Below, piece by piece: positions 1 to 9,100 of a stretch of DNA of 21,791 nucleotides (position 1 is its first letter; the number at the start of each line of letters is the position of its first letter). Under the pieces are notes generated by a model, which did no database searches, was not told the origin of the DNA, and saw only the letters and a program-made list of their open reading frames with translations. The stretch is taken from NCBI GenBank assembly GCA_038531315.1, contig JBCBBT010000055.1, positions 1-21,791 of the forward strand, written 5' to 3'. The position numbers and the translations under genes are program-made. The stretch is from JAJFFW01 sp038531315. Lineage in GTDB: Bacteria > Pseudomonadota > Alphaproteobacteria > Caulobacterales > Parvularculaceae.

Positions 1-1
1 G

Positions 2-130
2 CTCGATGTGCCGATGTATTTCGTTTATCTCGACGGCGCTTATCGAGATGCGGCGGGGCTTTATGAGGGCGAGCGGTCAGTCCAGATATTAGCGCGCCAC
101 GAAGCCCAGCCTGACCGCTCGCCCTCATAA
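2..130 (+). pseudogene. Inverted fragment of gshA (fold-back segment)
   Basis: Read forward from base 2, this open stretch begins LDVPMYFVYLDGAYRDAAG, which matches the part of plant/alphaproteobacterial glutamate-cysteine ligase that lies some tens of residues downstream of the IWTD segment. It then runs into GLYEGERS, an upstream part of the same enzyme, and stops at a TAA at 128-130. The true gene lies on the opposite strand just to the right. This is therefore a downstream piece of the same gene joined head-to-head to it, with the intervening residues missing. It is not a functional gene. It is either a chimeric end of the assembly or a real inversion. Confidence 0.75.
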
Positions 131-135
131 AGCCC
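56..135. repeat. 25-bp perfect inverted repeat, 30-nt loop (fold-back junction)
   Basis: Bases 56-80 are the exact reverse complement of 111-135, with loop 81-110. The pairing ends abruptly on both sides. Both arms encode the same gshA segment (GLYEGERS), so the repeat is a duplication in opposite orientation of one piece of coding sequence, not a regulatory palindrome. This is the geometry expected of a fold-back template switch. Confidence 0.9.
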
Positions 136-777
136 GGAATTGGCGAATAAGGCGGTCGCAATCGGTTGCAACGCCAGCGACGTGCGAAATTTCGCCGCCA
201 TATCCGCTTCGGACGAAAAATCGAGATTGACTTGCACCGTACACGTCCGGTGCATCATATCGAGGCCGAGGCCGCCCACCTTCGGCATGTAGGCGCGCAT
301 GATGTCATAGCGTCGCTTCGGCATTCTGGGCATTTCAGCGCGCGTCCAGGTTGGCGCGAACCCCATACCGAAAAACCCGACGCCGGTGCCTTCAGCGACA
401 TCCTTGACGGCGTCGAGATGACGGTGAACCTCCGTACAGGTCTGATGAACATTGTCGAGCGGCGCGCCGGACAACTCGAACTGGCCGCCGGGCTCAAGCG
501 ATACCGAAGCGCCCTCGCCCTTCAGCCCGATCGGATGATCGCCTTCCATGACTTGCGCCCAGCCGGTGCGCGCCGAGAGCTTTTCAAGGATCGAGCGGAT
601 GCCGGCCTCACCGTCATAAGCAACGGGTTTCAACGTCTCGCGGCAATAGACGAATTTTTCGTGTTCGGTGCCGATGCGCCATGCCGATTTCGGCTTGCAG
701 CCCGCTTCCATGTAGGCGGCAAGGTCGGCGACACTTTCAATGGGCGGCTGGTCGCCGGAAGATGCTTCTAGGCTCAC
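61..777 (-). CDS. gshA: Glutamate-cysteine ligase, C-terminally broken
   Basis: This is the first enzyme of glutathione synthesis: it ligates L-glutamate and L-cysteine with ATP in the cytoplasm. The plant/alphaproteobacterial (GCS2-like) type is shown by RIGTEHEKF near the N-terminus, by SLEPGGQFELSGAPL, by YMPKVGGLGLDMMHRTCTVQVNLDF, and by SGWASWRANIWTD at the break. I place the start at a GTG (775-777) preceded by GGAGA about ten bases upstream. The longer open frame adds residues without family resemblance. Homology ends near base 82, after IWTD, and the frame then reads RSPS and stops inside the inverted repeat. About 235 of the usual roughly 450 residues are present. The gene follows rsmE by 133 nt on the same strand, a neighbourhood common in Alphaproteobacteria. 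Identity is confident; whether the break is biological is not. Confidence 0.85.
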   Translation of the reverse strand: MSLEASSGDQPPIESVADLAAYMEAGCKPKSAWRIGTEHEKFVYCRETLKPVAYDGEAGIRSILEKLSARTGWAQVMEGDHPIGLKGEGASVSLEPGGQFELSGAPLDNVHQTCTEVHRHLDAVKDVAEGTGVGFFGMGFAPTWTRAEMPRMPKRRYDIMRAYMPKVGGLGLDMMHRTCTVQVNLDFSSEADMAAKFRTSLALQPIATALFANSGLYEGERSGWASWRANIWTDRSPS

Positions 778-910
778 GGGCGGCGTTCTCCAATGACGGC
801 GTGGTTTTGCGTTGCTTACCGCGCCGCAAGCCTCAGCGCCATGAAGAATTGCGGCGCGCGGCTGGCGGCGGGCCGCAGCACCAGGGCCGCGTTTTGTGAT
901 CGAATGCGGA

Positions 911-1705
911 TTACGCGCCGCGGGTCCAGTCGCCGCATGCTGCTTGCCAGAGCGCAATGGCGGCGATGGCCGCGGTGTCGGCGCGCAGAATTCGCGGACC
1001 GAGGCCCACCGCCTGCGCGGCGCGATGGCCTCTGATGACGGCGCGCTCTTCCGGCGAAAATCCGCCCTCCGGTCCGATCAGGAGCGCAGAAGGCGGCGGC
1101 GGCGTCTTGCGGCCCATGAACACATCGAGCATCGACGGCGCCCGGCCGCGCGCGCCGCCCCTTGGCGCGTCAGGGTCGTCGCCGGCTTCATCGCAAAAGA
1201 TCAGGGCGCGCCCTTCAGGCCACGACGACAAGACGTCATCCAGCTTGCGCGGATTTTGAAGCGCCGGGACGGAAAGGCGATCGGATTGTTCGGCCGCCTC
1301 CGTCGCAATGGCATGCAGCCGGTCGACATTGACGCGGCTCGTTGTCGTGCGGGCCGTGATAACGGGGGCCAAGGCCGACACGCCGAGTTCGGTCGCTTTT
1401 TGCGCGATCATTTCCATAGGGCCCCGCTTCACCGGCGCAAAAAGAAGCCATAGATCCGGCCCCGCGCCGTCTGGCGGCGGGCGCCGTCGCGCGCCGATGG
1501 CGACGGCGCCGCCCTTTTTGTCGAGCCCCTCAATGCGGGCGCCGAATTCACCGGAAGCCTCGTTGAAAACGATAATCTCCTCGCCCGCGCGCCGGCGCAT
1601 CACGGATTTCAGATAATGGGCCTGCGCCGCGCTGAGCGGCGCTGTTGTCCCGACCGCCAGGGCCGCGCCGGCAACGGCGGCGTCGATATAAAGACGGATG
1701 CGCAT
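911..1705 (-). CDS. rsmE: 16S rRNA (uracil-1498-N3)-methyltransferase RsmE
   Basis: This is a SPOUT-class (knotted) methyltransferase that uses S-adenosylmethionine to methylate U1498 of 16S rRNA in the assembled small subunit. The 264-residue length is normal. The N-terminal PUA-like part is visible in the HYLKSVMRRRAGEEIIVFN stretch. The knot and cofactor site are seen in LLIGPEGGFSPEE and in LGPRILRADTAAIAAI near the C-terminus. KRGPMEMIAQKATELGV and EAAEQSDRLSVP are further family segments. The start is the ATG at 1703-1705. It lies upstream of gshA on the same strand and is divergent from ubiA with 117 nt between the starts, which must hold both promoters. A proline-rich insert (MGRKTPPPPSA) before the SAM loop is slightly unusual. 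Confidence 0.93.
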   Translation of the reverse strand: MRIRLYIDAAVAGAALAVGTTAPLSAAQAHYLKSVMRRRAGEEIIVFNEASGEFGARIEGLDKKGGAVAIGARRRPPPDGAGPDLWLLFAPVKRGPMEMIAQKATELGVSALAPVITARTTTSRVNVDRLHAIATEAAEQSDRLSVPALQNPRKLDDVLSSWPEGRALIFCDEAGDDPDAPRGGARGRAPSMLDVFMGRKTPPPPSALLIGPEGGFSPEERAVIRGHRAAQAVGLGPRILRADTAAIAAIALWQAACGDWTRGA

Positions 1706-1822
1706 ATGCGCCTGTATGCCTCAAGCCTTGCGACCTTCCAAATGAGCGCCGCCTGGGCGACAACACACCAGCGCTGCAGCAGCGCAAAAAAGCGCCGCAC
1801 TGGCGCGCGATGAGAACGCTTT

Positions 1823-2851
1823 ATGACGATGTCACACGTAAGCGAAAAAATGGCCGGACAGACAGCTGGACACACGGGAGAACAGACCGCCGAACACGCA
1901 GGCGGCAACGATCATGCGGTCGTCCGCGACCAGCGACCGGCCGACGCCGACGCGCGCAATTGGGTCGACCGTTTTGCGCCGCCGAAGTCGCGCCCTTATC
2001 TGCGTCTCATGCGCGCCGACAGGCCCGTCGGCGTATGGCTGCTATTGCTGCCCTGCTGGTTCGGTCTTGCACTCGCCGCCGCGACGGGCGTCCGCGACGT
2101 CCCGTTCATCTACTATGCGATCCTGTTTGCGGTTGGGGCCTTTGTAATGCGCAGCGCGGGATGCGCCTATAACGACATTGTTGATCGCGACATCGACGCG
2201 AAAGTCGCACGCACGGCGTTGCGCCCGATCCCCGCCGGACAAATCAGCATCCGCAGCGCCTGGATTTGTCTGATCGCCTTGTCCCTCACCGGCCTTGCGG
2301 TGCTTTTGCAGTTTAATCCGTTTACAATCTTTCTGGGCTTTGCATCGCTTGCGCTGGTCGCGGGCTATCCCTTCATGAAACGCATCACCTGGTGGCCGCA
2401 GGTCTGGCTTGGGCTCACCTTCAACTGGGGTGTTTTGGTCGGGTTTGCGGCGGCGACCGGCGCGCTGACGGCGCCGGCGATTTTGGCCTATAGCGCGTGT
2501 GTTTTATGGACCATTGGCTACGACACGATTTACGCCCATCAGGACAAGGAAGACGACGCCCTCATTGGGGTAAAATCGACCGCGATCCGTCTCGGCGATC
2601 GCACGCGCCCCGCGGTCGCGCTGTTCTATGGGGGCGTCGTAACGCTGATGGCGGCCGCCGGCGCGGCCGCAGCGCTCGGTCCCGCCTTCTTTCTGGCGCT
2701 GGCCGCCCCCGCGGCGCATTTTATCTGGCAAATCAAGCGCTTAGATGTAAGCGACGGGGGCTTGTGTCTTGCGCTTTTTAAATCCAACCAGACTGCGGCT
2801 TTCTTGCTGCTCGCGCCGTTTTTATTGGCGGCGCTCGTCCCGAGCCCTTAA
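1823..2851 (+). CDS. ubiA: 4-hydroxybenzoate polyprenyltransferase UbiA
   Basis: This integral membrane prenyltransferase attaches a polyprenyl chain to 4-hydroxybenzoate in ubiquinone synthesis. The two magnesium/diphosphate-binding motifs are intact: NDIVDRDID at residues 117-125 and YDTIYAHQDKEDD at 233-245. Around them are several hydrophobic helices (about 70-90, 96-113, 145-182, 200-230, 262-290, 322-340). The protein is 342 residues, longer than the usual 290-320. The excess is a hydrophilic N-terminal tail of about 50 residues rich in His, Gly, Glu and Ala, with no family resemblance. No later ATG is plausible before Met63, so either the tail is real or a non-ATG start further in is used. 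msrB follows 38 nt downstream on the same strand and may be cotranscribed. Confidence 0.93.
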   Translation: MTMSHVSEKMAGQTAGHTGEQTAEHAGGNDHAVVRDQRPADADARNWVDRFAPPKSRPYLRLMRADRPVGVWLLLLPCWFGLALAAATGVRDVPFIYYAILFAVGAFVMRSAGCAYNDIVDRDIDAKVARTALRPIPAGQISIRSAWICLIALSLTGLAVLLQFNPFTIFLGFASLALVAGYPFMKRITWWPQVWLGLTFNWGVLVGFAAATGALTAPAILAYSACVLWTIGYDTIYAHQDKEDDALIGVKSTAIRLGDRTRPAVALFYGGVVTLMAAAGAAAALGPAFFLALAAPAAHFIWQIKRLDVSDGGLCLALFKSNQTAAFLLLAPFLLAALVPSP

Positions 2852-2889
2852 GTTTGCGGCTTCATAAAAATAATATCGCGGGGACGCCC

Positions 2890-3438
2890 ATGAAAAACGT
2901 CTGGAAAAAACTTGATCGGCGCGCCTTCTTATTGGGCGGGGCCGGAACGATAGGCCTTGCGGCTTGCAATGCTGAAACGCGTGCTGATGATCGCGGCGGT
3001 CAGAAAGAAGAAATCATGTCTAAGCCCGACGCCGGCGCCATTGCGGACTATGAAAAATGGCAGTTGCCGGAAAAAGAATGGAAAGAGCGGTTGTCGCCGG
3101 AAGAGTTTGCGGTTTTGCGGAAAGAAGCGACCGAGCGCCCCTGGACGAGCCCGCTCAATGACGAAAAACGCGCTGGCGTTTTTGCCTGCGCGGGATGCGG
3201 CCTTGAGTTGTTCACGTCAGACACAAAGTTTGACAGCGGCACCGGGTGGCCGTCGTTCTTCGACACGATCCCCAATACACTCGGGACCAAACGCGACTTT
3301 AAACTTGTCGTACCGCGTACGGAATATCACTGCGCACGGTGCGGCGGACACCAGGGCCACGTCTTCAAAGATGGACCGGCGCCGACGGGTCTTCGGTATT
3401 GCAATAACGGCGTCGCGCTGACGTTCAAACCGACCTGA
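2890..3438 (+). CDS. msrB: Peptide-methionine (R)-S-oxide reductase MsrB, Tat-exported lipoprotein
   Basis: This enzyme reduces the R-sulfoxide of methionine in proteins. The catalytic domain has the zinc cysteines as two CxxC pairs (Cys100/Cys103 and Cys148/Cys151), the SGTGWPSF segment, HQGHVFKDGPAPTGLRYCNNG, and the catalytic Cys171 in RYC. I start at ATG 2890, preceded by GGGGA; the longer frame from 2854 adds residues before the signal. The N-terminus carries a twin-arginine motif (LDRRAFLLGG) and then GLAAC, a lipobox with Cys26. The sequence therefore predicts export folded with its zinc and anchoring as a lipoprotein, unlike the usual cytoplasmic MsrB. The second-site residues Asn-Asn after the catalytic Cys differ from the common V/I-N. 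A repair role in the envelope is inferred. Confidence 0.92.
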   Translation: MKNVWKKLDRRAFLLGGAGTIGLAACNAETRADDRGGQKEEIMSKPDAGAIADYEKWQLPEKEWKERLSPEEFAVLRKEATERPWTSPLNDEKRAGVFACAGCGLELFTSDTKFDSGTGWPSFFDTIPNTLGTKRDFKLVVPRTEYHCARCGGHQGHVFKDGPAPTGLRYCNNGVALTFKPT

Positions 3439-3448
3439 TCGGTTCCAG

Positions 3449-3476
3449 CCTGAGACAGACTGTGTCAGTCTTCAGG
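3449..3476. terminator. Hairpin between convergent msrB and dusA
   Basis: CCTGA (3449-3453) pairs with TCAGG (3472-3476), and AGACTG (3457-3462) pairs with CAGTCT (3466-3471) around a TGT loop, with a three-base bulge. The hairpin lies between two convergent genes and overlaps the dusA stop codon. There is no T-run on either side, so a terminator role is only suggested by position. Confidence 0.35.
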
Positions 3477-4476
3477 CGACCGCCGGGGCAGCCATCCGCA
3501 TGGCGCCCAACGCCCGGTCGAGCACATCGGACTTCGCCGCGCCGCCCTGTTCTGAAATCGCCCGCCGCCACGCGCGCGCGCCGGGCTCGCCGTGGAACAG
3601 CCCGAGCATGTGACGGGCGGCATGGTGCGGCTTAAATCGCGGATCGTACGCCGCCATCGCGGCAATGTAGTCGCTCATCGCCGCGACAGCCTCGTCCCGG
3701 GCCGCGACATGCGCGCCTGTATCTTTAAACACGTCGCGGTCCACCGCAGCCAGTAAATAAGGCTCCGCATAGGGCGCGCGACCGAGCATGACGCCAGAGA
3801 AGTTCTCTAGGTGATGATGCGCCTGTTCGAGGGTTGCGATGCCGCCGTTCAGAATAATCGTGAGATCGGGGCGGGCCGCCGCCAGGCGATGGACAAGACC
3901 GTAATCAAGCGGCGGAATTTCCCGGTTTTCCTTTGGGCTGAGCCCTTGCAGCCAGGCCTTGCGGGCATGGACAATGAAGACGTCGCAGCCGGCCCGGGCG
4001 ACGGTCTCGACAAACCCGAAGAGCGCTTCTTCCGGTTCCTGATCATCGACGCCGATGCGGCATTTAACCGTCACCGGCACGCGGACCGCATCCCCCATGG
4101 CGGCGACACAGTCCGCCACAAGGGCCGGCGTCTTCATGAGGCAGGCTCCAAAAGCGCCCGATTGAACCCGGTCCGACGGACACCCGACATTGAGGTTGAT
4201 CTCGTCATACCCAAAATCCGCCGCGATCGCCGCCGCGCCCGCAAGCGCCTGAGGATCGCTGCCGCCCAGTTGAACAGCCACGGGGTGTTCGGCGCCGTCA
4301 AAGGCGAGCAACCGGTCGCGGTCGCCATGAAGAATGGCGTCCGCCGTCACCATTTCCGTATAAAGACGAGCGCGCTTCGACAATAAACGGTGGAGATACC
4401 GGCAATGCCGGTCGGTTCCGTCCATCATGGGCGCGACGCAAAACCGATGCGTGTGTGGGGTTTTTTCCTGTTTCAT
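3472..4476 (-). CDS. dusA: tRNA-dihydrouridine synthase DusA
   Basis: This FMN-dependent enzyme reduces uridines (U20/U20a in characterised DusA) in the tRNA D-loop. The order of family segments is complete: RFCVAPMMDGTDRHCR at the N-terminus, LYTEMVTADAILHGD, EHPVAVQLGGSDP, INLNVGCPSDRVQSGAFGACLM with the catalytic Cys99, VTVKCRIGVDD, FIVHARKAWLQGLSPKENREIPPLDY, and ILNGGI followed by VMLGRAPYAEPYLL for FMN phosphate binding. The length, 334 residues, is normal. The frame could begin at a TTG (4488), but the ATG at 4476 fits the family better; neither has a strong ribosome binding site. It stands alone, converging on msrB. Confidence 0.93.
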   Translation of the reverse strand: MKQEKTPHTHRFCVAPMMDGTDRHCRYLHRLLSKRARLYTEMVTADAILHGDRDRLLAFDGAEHPVAVQLGGSDPQALAGAAAIAADFGYDEINLNVGCPSDRVQSGAFGACLMKTPALVADCVAAMGDAVRVPVTVKCRIGVDDQEPEEALFGFVETVARAGCDVFIVHARKAWLQGLSPKENREIPPLDYGLVHRLAAARPDLTIILNGGIATLEQAHHHLENFSGVMLGRAPYAEPYLLAAVDRDVFKDTGAHVAARDEAVAAMSDYIAAMAAYDPRFKPHHAARHMLGLFHGEPGARAWRRAISEQGGAAKSDVLDRALGAMRMAAPAVA

Positions 4477-4488
4477 CGCAGGCGGCAA

Positions 4489-4742
4489 TTTTTAAACATT
4501 AAACTCAGATGACGCCGCGCTGCGCAAAGCGGAACCCGTCGATCAACACCATGATTTCAGCGCATGCGGACATTCTCCAAATCCCGGTTCCGTGTCAACG
4601 CCGCATCGTCGTGATCACCACTTCGTCCAGAGCGCCATCGGATTAACCGGCGCGCCGCCTGATGTAGCCCAGCCCAGATTGATTTATGGATCGCGATTGA
4701 GGGGTGCGCGCGCCCCACAAACTCGAAGTGACTATGAAGGCT
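4489..4742. other. Intergenic region between dusA start and pump operon end
   Basis: I see no convincing gene in this stretch. It must hold the dusA promoter and the end of the pump operon. A near-perfect GC-rich palindrome at 4701-4716 (GGGGTG, CGCG loop, CGCCCC, one G-T pair) lies 26 nt beyond the outer membrane factor stop. It could terminate that operon weakly, but no T-run follows. Confidence 0.4.
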
Positions 4743-6122
4743 TTATGGTGCCGTTTCCCAATCGCCGCCGAGCGCGAGATTTAGGTTGATCCACTCTTCA
4801 AGCAACGCCCGTTGCACGGTGACGAGGGCGCTGTCGGCGGCGAAGGCCGTGCTCTGGATCGTCAAAACGTCGAGCAAATCGGTTTCGCCTTCCTGATATC
4901 GCAACTGGGCGAGTTCAAACGCGCGGTTGGCTTGGGTGGCCGCCTGTTTCAGCACTTCTTCTCGCGCCCGCAACACCTCATTTTGGTCGAGACTGGTTTC
5001 GACCTCCTGAAAGGCGTCGAGCGCGGCCTGCGCATAGCCGGCGGCGGCCTGTTGCTGTTGCGCCCGGCCCTGATCGACGGCGCTCTGGCGGAGGCCGCCG
5101 TCAAACAAAGGGCCGACCAAATTACCGGCGACCTGCCAGGCGACATTCTCCGGGTCAAGAACATCGGCAAGCTCTGTCGATGACCCGCCAAGCGTGCTTG
5201 TCAGGCTGATCGTCGGCAGCCTCGCGGCTTGTGCAGCGCGCACATTGTTGAAGGCGGCGGCGACGGAAAGCTCCGCCGCGATGAGATCGGGCCGGCGCTG
5301 CAACAGGCTCGACGGCAATCCGGCCGGCGGCGGCGGCGGTGTCGCGGGAAGCTCGGGCCGGCTGTCCAAAAGCGCGCCGGGATAGCGGCCAAGCAGAACT
5401 TCAAGGGACCGGATAGCAAGGCGTTGCGCCCCTTCGGCGTCGATCACACTGTCGCGCGCATTGGCGAGGTCACGCTGCGACAGGGCGACGTCAAGGCCTG
5501 TCGCCACGCCATTATCCAATTGCACATTGACGATTTTGTTGGTGCGTTCGAGAGCGTTGAGGGATTTTCGCGCCACGTCCAGCTGGAGGCCGGCCTCAAT
5601 CACGAGAAAGTAAGCGCGCGCGACCGAGGCCGCGATCGAGTATTGCGTAAACAGAAAATCCGCTTCGGCCGAATAGGCGCTGAAGGCCGCCGTTCGCTGT
5701 GTGGCGCGAACGCGTCCCCAAATATCGATCTCCCAGCCCAGTCGTAGGCCGAGAGTGTAAAAATCAGTGCTTGAACGACTGATGACGCCGCGGCGCGCCG
5801 CTGATGCGGTCACGTCGACGGCCGGGACGAGTGCGGCGCCAGCCTGACGCGCCAGCGCGCGGGCTTCATCGACGGCGCCGGCGGCGGCAATAAGGTTTCG
5901 ATTGTTTCGAATCGCTTCATCAACAAGGCCCGTCAAAACCGGATCGTTGAGCTTTGCGATCCAGCCGAGTTCGACGCTACCGGTCTGGTCTTTGCCTGCC
6001 ACCCAGGTTTCCGGCATGTCGGGAAGCGTATCAGCGGCGATCCCGCGCGCAGCTTCCGGATCGCTGATCGACGCACACCCCGTCAATGCGACCGCAACGG
6101 CCATGCAAGCAAGCGATCTCAT
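4743..6122 (-). CDS. RND efflux outer membrane factor, TolC/NodT-type lipoprotein
   Basis: This is the outer membrane channel of a tripartite efflux pump. The N-terminus is a lipoprotein signal ending in LTGC with the lipid cysteine at residue 16. The 459-residue length and the two internally related halves fit the OprM/NodT family. Recognisable segments are VDEAIRNNRNLIAAAGAVDEARALARQAGAALVP and LGLRLGWEIDIWGRVR in the first half, PSSLLQRRPDLIAAELSVAAAFNNVRAAQAARLPTISL in the middle, and LRYQEGETDLLDVLTIQ near the end. The start codon overlaps the permease stop (ATGA at 6119-6122), indicating translational coupling. It is the last gene of the pump operon. Confidence 0.93.
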   Translation of the reverse strand: MRSLACMAVAVALTGCASISDPEAARGIAADTLPDMPETWVAGKDQTGSVELGWIAKLNDPVLTGLVDEAIRNNRNLIAAAGAVDEARALARQAGAALVPAVDVTASAARRGVISRSSTDFYTLGLRLGWEIDIWGRVRATQRTAAFSAYSAEADFLFTQYSIAASVARAYFLVIEAGLQLDVARKSLNALERTNKIVNVQLDNGVATGLDVALSQRDLANARDSVIDAEGAQRLAIRSLEVLLGRYPGALLDSRPELPATPPPPPAGLPSSLLQRRPDLIAAELSVAAAFNNVRAAQAARLPTISLTSTLGGSSTELADVLDPENVAWQVAGNLVGPLFDGGLRQSAVDQGRAQQQQAAAGYAQAALDAFQEVETSLDQNEVLRAREEVLKQAATQANRAFELAQLRYQEGETDLLDVLTIQSTAFAADSALVTVQRALLEEWINLNLALGGDWETAP

Positions 6123-9100
6123 TGCGCCGCCACCGCCTCTCTCGGAAAGTCAGACGGCGCATGACGCGAGGCCGTTTCATCTTTCCTGATACCGAACACA
6201 AGCGCATAAAGCGCCGGGGTGACAAGCAATGTGATCAATGTCGCGAAGCTGAGCCCAAAGGCGAGCACCACCGTCATTGATCTGAAGAAAGCGTCAAAAT
6301 AAAGAGGCAGCACGCCAAGCACAGTCGTAAAAGCGCCCATGGTTACGGGCCGCAGGCGGCTCGCCGCAGAATCAACCAGAGCATCGAAACGAGGCGCGCC
6401 GCTGGCGATCAATTGATCCGTTGAATCCACCAGCACCAGCGAATTCTGAATTAATAGTCCAGACAGGGACAATAAGCCGAGGATGCCCATGAATTCAAAG
6501 GGCGTGCGCGTTATCACGAGACCGAAGGTGACGCCGACAATCGCAAGGGGGACGATCGCCCAGATAACAAGCGGTTGTCGAAGCGCATTGAACAAGACCA
6601 CAACGACAAGGATCATCGCAAGCAAGCCAAGCGGGATCGTGCTGGCGAGATTTGATTGGGCTTCGGAGGAATCGCCGTACTCGCCATCCCATTTCAGGCA
6701 GTAGCCGTCGGGAAGGTCAATCGCCTCGATTTTAGGACGGAGCCGCGTGAAAAGATCGTCCGCGATGACGCCGAGAGCCGGATCGGATTGCGCCTTGATC
6801 GTCATGACACGGTCCGTTCGCAAGAGCTTGCCGTTGCGCCAGACAAGCTGGGCGTCATCGATGACCTGCGCCAGCGGAACCGGACGGCCTGTCGCCGGGC
6901 TCAGGATCTGGATCGAGACCATATTCCAGGGATCGACCTGTTCGCTAATCGGGGCGCGCGAGATGATCGGAATAAGGTCGGCGCTTTCCCGATAAACGCC
7001 GCGCTGGACGCCGCTAAAATTTTCCTCGAGCGCAAGCGCCAGATCCTTGCGGGTGACGCCGGCGCGCTCGCCTTTATTGGCGGAGTAGACCGGCTCAATG
7101 ACAGGCACTTGCCGGCGCCAGTCGTCTTTGATCAAAATCGCGCCGCCATCCGCCGCCATGATCGCTTTTGCCTGATTGGCGAGGCTACGCAGCACTTCCG
7201 GATCGGGGCCTGAAAATGTCGCTTCGATTTTAGCGCCGCCGCCGGGACCCAACTGAAACTTCCACGCCTTGGCCTGGGCGTCAGGAAACTCCTGATCCGT
7301 ATACGCCTGTATGGCGCGAATGATGCGATCATTTTCACGATAGTCGGCGGTCTTCAACAATAGCTGGCCGATAGAGGAATTGTCCGACGGCGCGGTATAG
7401 ACAAGCGTATACCGAAGCGCGCCGCCGCCTATGAGCGTCTGTACGTTTTCAACGCCCTCAATCGTCTGCGCATAACGCTCAAGGCGGATCATTTCTGCGC
7501 GCGTGGTTTCAATGTCCGCGCCTTCCGGCAAAAAGAAGTCGACAACCACTTGCGGCGAGGTCGACGCCGGAAAAAATCCGACTTTAACGAATTGAAAGCC
7601 CCAAAGCGCGACCACGAAAATCACGAATGTCGCTGATAATGAAATTGCTTTATTCGACAGAACCGTACGGATCAGGCCTTTATAGGTGCGCATAAAGCGC
7701 CCTTCAGGCGTGACCGTTTCCGTCGGGCCCGCTGTTTTTTGCGGGAACGCCCAATAGCAAAACAATGGCGTGATGGTGAAGGCGAGGACCCAGCTGAGCC
7801 CGAGCGCGATCAATACGACCCAGAACAACGAGCCGGTGAATTCCGCCGTTGCGCCGGGCGCAAAGCCAATTGGCGCGAACGCGATAATGCCGACCAATGT
7901 GCCGCCAAGAAGAGGTTTCACATTCTTTAAGGCGACGTCTTTGGCGACCGCCAGCTTGTCCCTGCCCTTGCGAACGCCCACCAGCATATCGTCTGTAATG
8001 ACGACGCCGTTATCGACCAACATACCGAGCGAGATAATCAGCGCCCCGAGGGATATGCGGTGCATGGGAATGCCCCCGACCCACATGATCAATAAAGTCG
8101 CCGCCATGGTCACAAGCACGGTGGCGCCCATCACAAGACCGGATCGAAAGCCCATAAATATCAATAGCGTTGTAAAGACGATCCCGAGAGCAGCGAGCAC
8201 ATTCGCCCCAAAACTGCTGATTGACGCATCAACAATTTTGCCCTGGTGGTAATACTCGTGAAGCTCGATCCCGACCGGCCGCTGACTTTCAAGCAGCGCC
8301 AGCTTCGCGTCGACTGCTTCGCCGAGTTTGACGACATTGGCGCCCGAGACATTGGAGATGCCAAGACCGACCGCCGCCTTGCCGTCATAGCGCATCAGAA
8401 ATTCGGCCGGTTCGCGATAACCGCGCGTCACATTCGCGATCGCGCCAAGCCGCGTGACCCCGCCGCTTGCATTATTGCCGATGATCAGACTTTCAATCGC
8501 CTCAACAGAATCGATTTTGCCTGAAGGATCGATCTGAATGCGCGATCCGCCGAGCACGATATCGCCCGCCGAGGCCACCGTGTTTTGCTGGGAAAGCGTG
8601 TCATAGATGTCGTTGACCGAGACGCCAAGGGCGGCTGCGCGATCGCGGGAAATCTCCACATAGATGACTTCTTCCTGATCGCCGATAATGTTGATCTTTG
8701 AAACACCGTCGACCAACAAGAGTTCCTTGCGCAATGTCTTCGCATAGGCGTGCAGTTCGGCGGACGAAAAACCCTCGCCGGTCAACAAGTAATAAATGCC
8801 GAAGACATCGCCGAAATCATCATTGACGACGCTGGGCCCGGCGCCAGGCGGCAAATTTCGCTGCGCGTCATCGACCTTGTTGCGAACCTTCGTCCAGACG
8901 ACTTTGAGATCGTCCCGCGTGCGCGATGCGGAAAAAAGAATCTCAACGGAAATTTCCGACAGGCCGGTGCTGGAAATCGACGTCACCGTATCGACTTCAG
9001 CGAGTTGCTGAAGCGCCGTCTCCAGGGGCTCGGTAACCTCGTTCATCACTTCTTCGGGACTTGCGCCCGGATACTGCGTGAAGACCTTTGCGACACGGAT

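Noticed and set aside
166..771. Long forward frame antisense to gshA
   Set aside because: It mirrors the real gene in the opposite strand, has no recognisable domain and an arginine/histidine-rich composition typical of shadows in high-GC DNA.
896..1453. Forward frame antisense to rsmE
   Set aside because: The reverse-strand gene has all RsmE motifs; the forward product is arginine-rich and unlike any protein.
4500..4680. Reverse-strand peptides LDEVVITTMRR and IMVLIDGFRFAQRGVI, recalling TonB receptor plug segments
   Set aside because: They are in one frame but separated by stops and too close together compared with a real plug domain; chance resemblance is more likely.
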